A stretch of 5,166 nucleotides of DNA, taken from NCBI GenBank assembly GCA_012519645.1, contig JAAYPU010000268.1, forward strand, positions 1 to 5,166, written 5' to 3'. Both the position numbers and the translations under genes were made by a program. Source of the stretch: Clostridiales bacterium (lineage in GTDB: Bacteria > Bacillota > Clostridia > Peptostreptococcales > JAAYPU01). Positions 1-5,049 of the stretch are shown here, one piece after another (the stretch's first letter is position 1; the number at the start of each line of letters is the position of its first letter). The notes beneath the pieces were generated by a model. It was not told the DNA's origin. It made no database searches and was given only the letters and a program-made list of their open reading frames with translations.

Positions 1-54
1 AACAGCTAAAATAAGCCAAATTAGCGGATAAGACAAATCAAAACCTAATATAAT
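1..54 (-). CDS. N-terminus of a leftward membrane protein, possibly NfeD-like (partial)
   Basis: Reading leftward from about position 60, only one frame stays open to the window edge; the other two are closed by stops. The frame is bounded upstream by a stop at 75-73. It encodes a short segment ending FDLSYPLIWLILAV, a proline followed by a hydrophobic run, which by eye resembles the first transmembrane helix of NfeD-family proteins (membrane partners of stomatin-like proteins). A G-rich Shine-Dalgarno (AGGGGGAG, 66-59) sits just upstream. No ATG or GTG is available in frame: the best-spaced codons are ATT at 54-52 or ATA at 51-49, and a TTG at 36-34 is too far from the ribosome site. The start is therefore uncertain and the family call rests on fewer than 20 residues. 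It would be transcribed divergently from the lipoprotein gene. Confidence 0.4.
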   Translation of the reverse strand, partial: MILGFDLSYPLIWLILAV

Positions 55-87
55 AATTCTCCCCCTTTCGTTTTATATCTTTTTTAT

Positions 88-116
88 AATATATCAATAA
101 ATGGAAGCTTATACAA
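88..116 (-). promoter_or_regulatory. Possible leftward promoter for the edge gene
   Basis: On the minus strand a weak -35 element TTGTAT (116-111) lies 17 bp from a TATATT -10 element (93-88). This would place the transcript start about 20 bases before the G-rich ribosome site at 66-59. The -35 matches only three of six consensus bases and the region is AT-rich, so a chance match is quite possible. Confidence 0.25.
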
Positions 117-134
117 TCATATTCAACAAAGGAT

Positions 135-167
135 TTTAAATAATACAATATTATGCTATAGTATAAT
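135..167 (+). promoter_or_regulatory. Probable promoter of the lipoprotein gene
   Basis: An extended -10 element is visible: TG at 154-155, one base, then TATAGT at 157-162, with a -35-like TTTAAA at 135-140 (16 bp spacer). A perfect TATAAT overlaps at 162-167 but has no good -35 at standard distance. Either would start transcription near 170-175, about 20 bases before the start codon, giving a very short leader that begins just before the AGGAGG at 181-186. Confidence 0.45.
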
Positions 168-192
168 AGAAATATTCATTAGGAGGAAAATG

Positions 193-1053
193 ATGAAAAA
201 ACTAGTTTTATCTATAATATCTTTACTGGTTATCTTTGCTATGACAGCTTGTGCGGAAAAAGATTTATCAAAAGACAAAACTGCTGAAGAGATTCTGGAA
301 GCTTCAATAAATGCATCTGCTAAATGGGAAAACTATGAGATGGGAATAGAGTCCCAAATAGAAATGGATGTCCCGCAGCAAGGAAAAATGAAAATGAATA
401 TGCAAGGTTCGGGAACCGTTTTTGTTAATCCTATGAAAATGCATATGAAGATGGATGTTGAAATACAGGATATGGAGCAAAATCAATCTATAGATCAATA
501 TATGATGCAAGAAGGAGATACTTTTGTCATTTATCAAAACACGGAAGGGCAATGGTATAAAATAGTTCTTGATGACCCGGGTCTGATGGAGATGATTTCG
601 ATGGATCCAATGGAGAATGTGCAGTTATTTTTGAAATATCTTACTCATGCTGAAATTGTAGGTGAGGAAGTCATTGATAAAAGAAATACTGTAAAGATAG
701 ACATGACAGTTTCTTTTGAGATGTACAAAGAGCTTTTGGAAAAAAATCAGGCTTTGGACATTACAGGTATATTAGGCACGGGAGTTATTGACAAATTATC
801 AAACATAGGAGATTTTACTTATACTATTTGGATAGACAAAGAGAATTTAGAAACAGTCAAGTATTATATGGATTTAAGCAAACCAATGGCCGGCATTGGA
901 GATGCCATGGCAGGAGGAGATATACCTGCAGAATTGACAGAAATATATAAAAATATGAAAATGGATTTAACGATGACTATATCTAATCAGAATAAATCAA
1001 AAGATTTTGAACTTCCGGCAGAAGCATTAACTGCTCAGGAAATCACATTCTAA
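193..1053 (+). CDS. Met-rich lipoprotein, DUF6612/LppX-like
   Basis: Predicted secreted lipoprotein of 286 residues. The N-terminus has a KK charge pair, a hydrophobic core and a lipobox MTAC, so Cys20 (numbering from this start) would be lipidated and hold the protein on the outer face of the membrane; it is the only cysteine. The mature part begins with a charged helix-like stretch (TAEEILEAS, as in DUF6612 proteins) and continues with alternating-residue strands such as KMKMNM (about residues 65-70) and MKMHMKM (81-87), typical of the half-barrel LppX/LolA-like fold. The family is common in Firmicutes; its ligand or role is not established, so no function is assigned. Two ATG codons are adjacent (190 and 193). 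AGGAGG at 181-186 is 3 bases from the first and 6 from the second, so 193 is preferred. About 9% of residues are methionine, which is high. The gene stands alone, with its own promoter and terminator. The lipoprotein call is firm; the family call is by resemblance. Confidence 0.8.
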   Translation: MKKLVLSIISLLVIFAMTACAEKDLSKDKTAEEILEASINASAKWENYEMGIESQIEMDVPQQGKMKMNMQGSGTVFVNPMKMHMKMDVEIQDMEQNQSIDQYMMQEGDTFVIYQNTEGQWYKIVLDDPGLMEMISMDPMENVQLFLKYLTHAEIVGEEVIDKRNTVKIDMTVSFEMYKELLEKNQALDITGILGTGVIDKLSNIGDFTYTIWIDKENLETVKYYMDLSKPMAGIGDAMAGGDIPAELTEIYKNMKMDLTMTISNQNKSKDFELPAEALTAQEITF

Positions 1054-1059
1054 TAAATG

Positions 1060-1086
1060 CGGAAGGCTGAATACCTTCCGTTTTTT
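1060..1086 (+). terminator. Intrinsic terminator of the lipoprotein gene
   Basis: A perfect 7-bp stem CGGAAGG (1060-1066) and CCTTCCG (1074-1080) with a 7-base loop is followed at once by six T residues (1081-1086). It begins 7 bases after the stop codon. This is a textbook rho-independent terminator, and it separates the lipoprotein gene from the fic gene. Confidence 0.93.
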
Positions 1087-1152
1087 AAAATGAAATAATT
1101 TTCTTCCGATAAATATAGAAAAGTTTGTAACAGAATACGAGAGGTGAAAAAC

Positions 1153-1872
1153 TTGATAAGGGAGATAAATAAAAAGAAATTTCTGCTTGATAACAGAAAA
1201 CCTTATCCTTTGTCTATGGAAAACTATCTAAGAGAGGTATGGCTTTCGGAGTGGATTTGCTCATCCAATAAACTTAGTGGTTGTAAATTGACCCTAAATG
1301 AAACAATAAATATCATGAAGGGGAATTGCCTTCTCGAAAAAACTATAGAAGATCACATGGAGGTTAAATGCCATGAGGAGGCAATACAATTTATGGAGAA
1401 GATGGCATCAAGAAAAGAGAATATTTCCTTTGCTTTTATTGGAAAAATCCATACTCTTTTGACAGATGCTGAAATATCAGACTTCAGAAAAAATAATCCG
1501 GTGATACAAAATATGCGTTATGTGCCCTGCCATTTTAAAGAAATACCTTCACAAATTGAAGATTTAATTAGTTGGTATATTTTAGAAGGCTTGAAAATGA
1601 ATGCTGTATTAAGAGGAACGTTGCTGCATAACAAATTTATTGCAATTTATCCTTATGAAAGCGATAACGAGAAAATTGCAAGATGCTTATTAAACTATGA
1701 ACTCTTGAAAGAAGGTTTGACACCTATAGATTTCAATATGCCATCAAAAACATATTTCAATATGATGTCTTCCTATGTCAATAAGGAAGATATAACGGAG
1801 TTCTACGCGCTTATACTAAAGCTTGTTGATGCGAGGTTGGAGTTGTTTCTACGCCTCACATCTGATAACTAA
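1153..1872 (+). CDS. Fic-domain protein with degenerate active site (probable pseudoenzyme)
   Basis: Fic-domain proteins usually transfer AMP or another nucleotide moiety to a target hydroxyl. Residue numbers here count from the in-frame GTG at 1144; subtract 3 for the TTG start. The fold is recognisable: an N-terminal helix with a Trp-x-x-Ser-Asn pattern (36-42), IHTLLT (102-107), a flap-like region MRYVPCHFKEIP (124-135), then HNKFIAIYPYES (162-173) leading into DNEKIARCLLNYELLKEG. The family motif HPFx[DE]GNG[RK] reads YPYESDNEK (169-177): catalytic His is Tyr169, the acidic residue is Ser173 and both glycines are gone, while Pro170 and Asn175 remain. The N-terminal inhibitory motif [ST]xxxE[GN] reads SNKLSG (41-46), with Ser45 in place of the inhibitory Glu. 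GAGGTGA (1141-1147) matches the anti-Shine-Dalgarno and is 6 bases from TTG 1153, whereas the GTG lies inside it, so TTG is preferred (239 residues). The ORF is intact. The last codons and the stop lie in a heptamer repeat. No clear promoter was found in 1087-1140. Family is likely; AMP-transferase activity is unlikely. Confidence 0.82.
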   Translation: MIREINKKKFLLDNRKPYPLSMENYLREVWLSEWICSSNKLSGCKLTLNETINIMKGNCLLEKTIEDHMEVKCHEEAIQFMEKMASRKENISFAFIGKIHTLLTDAEISDFRKNNPVIQNMRYVPCHFKEIPSQIEDLISWYILEGLKMNAVLRGTLLHNKFIAIYPYESDNEKIARCLLNYELLKEGLTPIDFNMPSKTYFNMMSSYVNKEDITEFYALILKLVDARLELFLRLTSDN

Positions 1873-1896
1873 TAACTAATAACTAAGAACTAATAG
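1862..1896 (+). repeat. 7-bp tandem repeat, consensus CTAATAA, five units, overlapping the fic stop
   Basis: Five consecutive heptamers: CTGATAA, two exact CTAATAA, CTAAGAA and CTAATAG. The first unit lies inside the last codons of the fic gene, and the stop codon TAA (1870-1872) is formed by the second unit. Because 7 is not a multiple of 3, the array places stop codons in all three forward frames. Confidence 0.9.
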
Positions 1897-1904
1897 TTCA
1901 GGAT

Positions 1905-1928
1905 GGAATTTGACTAAAGTCAAATTCC
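1905..1928. repeat. Perfect 11-bp inverted repeat downstream of fic
   Basis: GGAATTTGACT (1905-1915) and AGTCAAATTCC (1918-1928) are exact reverse complements around a 2-base centre; in RNA the loop would be about 4 bases. No T-run follows on either strand, so it is not a standard intrinsic terminator, although it lies between convergent genes (fic and argF) where a hairpin 3' end is expected. Confidence 0.75.
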
Positions 1929-1952
1929 CACCATTTAATCTTATAAAACAAT

Positions 1953-1981
1953 AAAACACCAAAAATTATTTTTTGTGTTTT
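1953..1981. terminator. AT-rich hairpin between convergent genes, possible bidirectional terminator
   Basis: A 13-bp stem with one C-T mismatch pairs 1953-1965 (AAAACACC followed by five A) with 1969-1981 (six T followed by GTGTTTT) around a TTA loop. T-rich sequence follows the stem on both strands. The core is almost all A-T, with only two G-C pairs, so termination strength is doubtful. It could serve fic on the plus strand and argF on the minus strand. Confidence 0.4.
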
Positions 1982-2025
1982 TCTTTGACTATGATCTGAC
2001 TCTACTTCGGACGCCCGAACAGACA

Positions 2026-2088
2026 CCTGAGACCAGAGACCTGAGGTCCGAGACATATTCCATAATCTATACTCCATACTCTATACTC
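2026..2088 (+). repeat. Nine in-phase heptamers downstream of argF (CCTGAGA-type then YATACTC-type)
   Basis: Four heptamers close to CCTGAGA (2026-2053; variants CCAGAGA, CCTGAGG, TCCGAGA) run without a break of phase into five of the form CATATTC, CATAATC or YATACTC (2054-2088). The array ends just before the inverted repeat at the argF 3' end. A small hairpin TTCGG/CCGAA (2006-2010 and 2015-2019) lies on its left. The first 20 bases of the array are identical to 3495-3514, downstream of argH. Confidence 0.85.
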
Positions 2089-2089
2089 C

Positions 2090-2121
2090 TTTTTACGAAC
2101 AGCTAAAGCTGTTCGTAAAAA
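2090..2121. repeat. Perfect 15-bp inverted repeat spanning the argF stop codon
   Basis: TTTTTACGAACAGCT (2090-2104) is the exact reverse complement of 2107-2121, with a 2-base AA centre. On the minus strand the first arm encodes the last five residues of argF (FYEQL) and the stop TAG overlaps the centre and second arm. The stem has T residues on its 5' side and A residues on its 3' side on both strands, the reverse of a standard intrinsic terminator. It would still form a strong hairpin at the 3' end of the argF mRNA and may protect it or block polymerase. Confidence 0.85.
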
Positions 2122-3119
2122 GAATTAGACATAGTCGCTACCAATACCGCCTTAATAGTATGCAGGCGGTTCTCTGCTTCATCAAATACCACAGAGTGCT
2201 TGCTTCTGAAAACCTCATCTTCAACTTCACAAATATCTAATCCGTATTGTTCATATATTTGCTGTGCAAAGGTTGTTTCCATGTTGTGGAATGAAGGCAG
2301 ACAGTGCATAAATATTATGTCGGGATTGCCTGTTTTACGGAGCATATCCATAGTGACCTTATAAGGCGAAAGCAGCTGTACTCTGCTTTCGACCAAATGC
2401 TCTTCACCCATGGATACCCAAATATCAGTATAAATTACATCGGCATTTTTTACCGCATCCTCAATGTTTTCCGAAAATCTGATGACAGCCCCCGATGTAT
2501 CGGCTGTTTTTTGTACTTCTTTTATTAATTCCGGACTGGGGAACAATTCTTTTGGAGCCAATGAAGTAAAATTGATGCCCAGCTTGGCACATCCTATCAT
2601 CAAAGAATTACCCATATTATTTCTGGAATCTCCAACAAAGACAAAATTTATATCGTTAAAAGGTTTGTTTACATGTTCTGAAATTGTCATGAAATCAGCA
2701 AGGATTTGAGTAGGATGATAATTATCGGTCAACCCGTTAAAAACAGGTACGCCTGAATATCTGGCCAACGTTTCAACTGTTTCCTGCTTAAAACCGCGGA
2801 ACTCAATACCGTCATACATCCTGCCTAAAACGATGGCGGTATCTTCAAGAGATTCTTTTTTCCCCATTTGGCTGTCATGCATGCCTAAAAAGGTAACACC
2901 TGCACCTTCATCCATAGCACCTACTTCAAAAGCGCATCTGGTACGAGTAGAGGTTTTCTCAAAAAGCAAAACGATGTTCTTGCATTCTAACAGATTACCT
3001 TTAATACCTTTTTTCTTCCTATCCTTAAGTTTTTTTGCGGTATCTAAAAGAAATAATATTTCTTCAGAAGAATAATCCAGTAGTGATAAAAAGCTTCGTC
3101 CAAGCAAATTAACGGACAT
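2103..3119 (-). CDS. argF: Ornithine carbamoyltransferase (ArgF/ArcB type)
   Basis: Cytosolic enzyme that forms citrulline and phosphate from ornithine and carbamoyl phosphate; 338 residues, the normal length for the long ArcB/E. coli ArgI-like type. Motifs in order: FEKTSTRTR with the carbamoyl-phosphate loop S57-TRTR, GRMYDGIEFRGF (about 99-110), HPTQ (135-138), the ornithine-binding loop DIWVSMG (232-238, S236-M-G) and the catalytic HCLP (272-275, Cys273). All key residues are present. An in-frame ATG at 3140 would add seven residues, but it has no ribosome site; the ATG at 3119-3117 has GGAGG (3130-3126) 6 bases upstream and starts MSVNLLGRSF as in homologues, so it was chosen. It lies 436 bases downstream of argH on the same strand. 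Sequence alone does not separate the biosynthetic enzyme (ArgF) from the catabolic arginine deiminase-pathway enzyme (ArcB); the argH neighbour favours biosynthesis. Confidence 0.95.
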   Translation of the reverse strand: MSVNLLGRSFLSLLDYSSEEILFLLDTAKKLKDRKKKGIKGNLLECKNIVLLFEKTSTRTRCAFEVGAMDEGAGVTFLGMHDSQMGKKESLEDTAIVLGRMYDGIEFRGFKQETVETLARYSGVPVFNGLTDNYHPTQILADFMTISEHVNKPFNDINFVFVGDSRNNMGNSLMIGCAKLGINFTSLAPKELFPSPELIKEVQKTADTSGAVIRFSENIEDAVKNADVIYTDIWVSMGEEHLVESRVQLLSPYKVTMDMLRKTGNPDIIFMHCLPSFHNMETTFAQQIYEQYGLDICEVEDEVFRSKHSVVFDEAENRLHTIKAVLVATMSNSFYEQL

Positions 3120-3135
3120 TTTTTTCCTCCCCCTA

Positions 3136-3154
3136 TGCATCCGTTATGGATGCA
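3136..3154 (-). promoter_or_regulatory. Hairpin directly upstream of the argF ribosome binding site
   Basis: TGCATCC (3136-3142) and GGATGCA (3148-3154) form a perfect 7-bp stem with a 5-base loop. On the argF mRNA the stem ends two bases before the G-rich ribosome site (3133-3126). It could influence translation or be a protein site. It does not match the ArgR box, whose half-sites are closer together. Confidence 0.5.
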
Positions 3155-3181
3155 AATAAATATATCAAGGAATTTCACCTT

Positions 3182-3269
3182 GTTGAGCGATAGTTGAGCA
3201 ATAGTTGAACGATAGTTGCGCAATAGTTAAACGATAGTTGAGCAATAGTTGAACAATAGTTGAGCGATA
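3182..3269 (+). repeat. 11-bp tandem repeat, eight units, consensus GTTRARCRATA
   Basis: Eight uninterrupted 11-bp units starting GTTGAGCGATA. Variation is nearly all G/A at positions 4, 6 and 8 of the unit; the one transversion is A to C at position 5 of the fourth unit. Units tend to alternate, giving a hint of a 22-bp period. The array lies 63-150 bases upstream of the argF start. A 28-base stretch (3245-3272) is identical to 5058-5085 upstream of argH. There are no spacers between units, so this is not a CRISPR array. Confidence 0.92.
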
Positions 3270-3283
3270 GTTTGATGAATTAT

Positions 3284-3332
3284 GATTTAAGATTTATGAT
3301 TGAATAAGTGGTTAGTGATTAGTGATTAATGG
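3284..3332 (+). repeat. 7-bp tandem repeat, seven units (GATTTAA-type merging into TTAGTGA-type)
   Basis: Three heptamers of the form GATTTAA, GATTTAT and GATTGAA run in phase into TAAGTGG, two exact TTAGTGA (3312-3325) and TTAATGG. The period is constant while the sequence changes along the array. The reverse complement of TTAGTGA is a rotation of CTAATCA, one base from the CTAATAA units at the fic end. Confidence 0.75.
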
Positions 3333-3337
3333 TTCAC

Positions 3338-3412
3338 AGTTTCGGTAACGAAATCTTAGGTTTCTACCTCGTTGCGTTTAACCTACAACGAAACTAATCT
3401 TCAGTTAGGTTA
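3338..3412. repeat. Cluster of overlapping inverted repeats between argH and argF
   Basis: Several stems overlap here: TTTCG/CGAAA around GTAA (3340-3353 region), TAGGTT (3357-3362) with AACCTA (3380-3385), CGTTG (3370-3374) with CAACG (3386-3390), AGTTTCG (3338-3344) with CGAAACT (3389-3395), and TAACCTA (3379-3385) with TAGGTTA (3406-3412). Some share an arm and cannot form together. No T-run or known riboswitch motif is seen, and no ORF of note. Confidence 0.5.
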
Positions 3413-3450
3413 TAAAGTGAATGTGGGAATTTGCATGCGAAAATCCTTCC

Positions 3451-3492
3451 TTAACTGTTATCTATTATTTATTATCTTTTATCTATTTCAGT
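3451..3492 (+). repeat. 7-bp tandem repeat, TTATCTA-type, six units
   Basis: In-phase heptamers: TTAACTG, then TTATCTA, TTATTTA, TTATCTT and TTATCTA, then a degenerate TTTCAGT. The four central units (3458-3485) are clear. Two bases separate it from the next heptamer array. Confidence 0.75.
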
Positions 3493-3494
3493 TG

Positions 3495-3557
3495 CCTGAG
3501 ACCAGAGACCTGAGACCTGAGAACGGAGACCCACGCCGGATGCCGGACCCCTGACCT
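3495..3557 (+). repeat. 7-bp tandem repeat, CCTGAGA-type, abutting the argH stop codon
   Basis: Five units close to CCTGAGA (3495-3529, with CCAGAGA and ACGGAGA as variants) are followed in phase by GC-richer heptamers such as CGGATGC, CGGACCC and CTGACCT. The last one overlaps two bases of the argH stop codon (3558-3556). The first 20 bases match 2026-2045 downstream of argF exactly. The GC content is well above that of the surrounding DNA. A small CCGG-ATG-CCGG palindrome lies at 3536-3546. Confidence 0.85.
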
Positions 3558-4932
3558 AATTCTTAGTTATAAGTTTCTTCGCCTGTTCTATCATTATCGC
3601 CACATTTTCTATAGATGTGGAGCCTGAGGATTTTTTGGCGGCGATACAATTTTCGATACTTATCTTTTCATAGACATCTTCTTCAAACCTGTCAGAGAAT
3701 CTTTTCAGCTCATCCAAAGAAAGCTCTTCAATGGCTTTATTGTTCTGAATGCAATGGAGCACAAGCCTGCCGATAATTTCATGGCATTCTCTGAAAGGAA
3801 TACCTTTGGATACCAAGTAATCTGCCGCGTCTGTGGCATTTAAAAATCCCGATTTTGCAGCCGAATACATTTTTTCCTTATTTATTTTCATTGTTTGGAT
3901 CATAGCAACGAAGATAGGAAGCGAGCTTTTAAGGGTTTCGACTGTATCAAACAACGGTGGTTTATCTTCCTGCATATCCTTGTTATATGCTAATGGTAAT
4001 GATTTCATGATAGTCAATATGTTTATCAGATTGCCATAAACTCTCCCGGTTTTTCCCCTGATTAATTCAGCGATATCAGGGTTTTTCTTCTGAGGCATAA
4101 TACTGCTTCCGGTACTGTAGGCGTCGTCCATTTCTATAAAATTAAACTCTGATGAGCTCCAAAGTATAAGCTCTTCGCAAAATCTGCTAAGGTGCATCAT
4201 CAAAATAGAAGCGCTGCTTATAAACTCAATTGCAAAATCTCTGTCGCTGACTGCATCCATAGCATTAGGGCATACTTTAGAAAAGTTCAGCTCTTTTGCA
4301 AGGAAATCCCTGTCTGTTTCATAAGTGGTCCCTGCTAATGCGCCTGAACCTAATGGGAGAGAATCTGTTCTTTTTAATGAGTCTGATAATCTATCGTGAT
4401 CTCTGGAGAACATTTGAAAGTAGGCAAGCATATGGTATGCAAGTGTAACTGGCTGCGCACGCTGCAAATGTGTATATCCCGGTAAAATAGTGTCTGTGTT
4501 TTTTTCAGCTATGCTGACAAGAGCTTGCAGCAGTTCCATTAAAAGAGATTGAATGTCGGTTATTGCATCCTTTACATATAATCGAATATCCACAGCTACT
4601 TGATCATTTCTGCTTCTGGCGGTGTGGAGCTTCTTTCCGACATCGCCGATTCTGTCTGTTAACAGCTTTTCGATATTCATATGGATGTCTTCAAGTTCTG
4701 TTTTAAATTCTATTTTTCCGGCTTCGATATCCTCCAAAATCTGATGCAAACCATCTATTATAACTGAAGCATCCGAGGAAGGAATAATGCCTTGTTTTGA
4801 AAGCATTTTTGCATGAGCGATACTGCCCAGAATATCCTGCTTGTATAGTTTTTTGTCGAATTCAATTGAAGCATTAAATTCATCGACTGAGGATGCTGTG
4901 CTTTTGGAAAAGCGTCCTGCCCATAGTTTCAT
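3556..4932 (-). CDS. argH: Argininosuccinate lyase
   Basis: Last enzyme of arginine biosynthesis: it splits argininosuccinate into arginine and fumarate as a cytosolic homotetramer of the fumarase/aspartase superfamily. At 458 residues it has the usual length. It opens with KLWAGRFSK, the typical ArgH N-terminus. Conserved region 1 is TARSRNDQ (104-111), region 2 is GYTHLQRAQP (152-161) with the general-acid-type His155, and region 3 is the signature loop GSSIMPQKKNPD (275-286), whose serines supply the catalytic base and whose Lys/Asn bind substrate. LPLAYNKDMQEDK (312-324) is also typical. The ATG at 4932 has GGAGG (4944-4940) 7 bases upstream and no better start. The gene is transcribed toward argF. 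No convincing promoter was found in 4933-5166, so it could also be read from an upstream gene such as argG outside the window. Confidence 0.98.
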   Translation of the reverse strand: MKLWAGRFSKSTASSVDEFNASIEFDKKLYKQDILGSIAHAKMLSKQGIIPSSDASVIIDGLHQILEDIEAGKIEFKTELEDIHMNIEKLLTDRIGDVGKKLHTARSRNDQVAVDIRLYVKDAITDIQSLLMELLQALVSIAEKNTDTILPGYTHLQRAQPVTLAYHMLAYFQMFSRDHDRLSDSLKRTDSLPLGSGALAGTTYETDRDFLAKELNFSKVCPNAMDAVSDRDFAIEFISSASILMMHLSRFCEELILWSSSEFNFIEMDDAYSTGSSIMPQKKNPDIAELIRGKTGRVYGNLINILTIMKSLPLAYNKDMQEDKPPLFDTVETLKSSLPIFVAMIQTMKINKEKMYSAAKSGFLNATDAADYLVSKGIPFRECHEIIGRLVLHCIQNNKAIEELSLDELKRFSDRFEEDVYEKISIENCIAAKKSSGSTSIENVAIMIEQAKKLITKN

Positions 4933-4949
4933 ATTAATTCCTCCAGTAA

Positions 4950-4964
4950 TACTCCTGCGGAGTA
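4950..4964 (-). promoter_or_regulatory. Hairpin just upstream of the argH ribosome binding site
   Basis: TACTCC (4950-4955) and GGAGTA (4959-4964) form a perfect 6-bp stem with a 3-base loop. On the argH mRNA it ends five bases before the GGAGG ribosome site (4944-4940). The CTCC in the stem could also pair with the GGAG of the ribosome site, an alternative that would mask it; this is inference. Confidence 0.45.
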
Positions 4965-4979
4965 GTTTAAGTGTAAATA

Positions 4980-4994
4980 TGTTCCTTCGGAACA
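4980..4994. repeat. Small perfect hairpin TGTTCC-TTC-GGAACA in the argH leader
   Basis: A 6-bp stem with a 3-base loop, of the same build as the hairpin at 4950-4964 (both have the core TCC-T-N-C-GGA). The two lie 15 bases apart in the argH leader. Confidence 0.5.
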
Positions 4995-5004
4995 GTGTAA
5001 TTGC

Positions 5005-5039
5005 AGTTTATGGTTTAGGGTGTAAGGTTTAAGGTTTAT
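5005..5039 (+). repeat. 7-bp tandem repeat, GGTTTAN-type, five units
   Basis: AGTTTAT, GGTTTAG, GGTGTAA, GGTTTAA and GGTTTAT follow one another in phase. On the argH-coding strand the unit reads as a rotation of CTTAAAC. It lies between the 11-bp array and the argH start. Confidence 0.8.
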
Positions 5040-5049
5040 GAAAGTTCCT

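Noticed and set aside
304..552. Open frame of 82 codons on the minus strand inside the lipoprotein gene
   Set aside because: It is an antisense shadow of a clear gene, rich in His from complementary Met codons, with no ribosome site.
1087..1140. Promoter for the fic gene around TATAGA at 1114-1119
   Set aside because: No -35 element at usual distance (the bases there match only two of six positions).
2304..3075. Plus-strand open frames opposite argF (and similar ones opposite argH at 3833-4039 and 4841-5032)
   Set aside because: They are antisense shadows of well-supported enzymes.
3182..3269. TRAP-like (G/T)AG triplets with alternating 3- and 2-base gaps in the 11-bp array
   Set aside because: The triplets occur only on the plus strand, while the flanking genes are on the minus strand, and the regular spacing follows automatically from the 11-bp period. 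It would matter only if an antisense transcript exists.
3182..3269. CRISPR array
   Set aside because: The units are contiguous 11-mers without spacers, and no cas gene is nearby.
3338..3412. T-box leader remnant on the minus strand (an AGGTAGAAACC stretch followed by TTTCGT)
   Set aside because: The conserved TGGNACCGCG core is absent, there is no terminator T-run, and the next start codon is more than 200 bases away.
3372..3554. Plus-strand 60-codon open frame in the argH-argF spacer
   Set aside because: It runs through the heptamer repeats and has no good ribosome site or recognisable protein features.
4972..4985. ArgR/ARG box upstream of argH or argF
   Set aside because: The best match to TGAATAAAAATTCA is weak and not palindromic; the palindrome at 3136-3154 has its half-sites too far apart.
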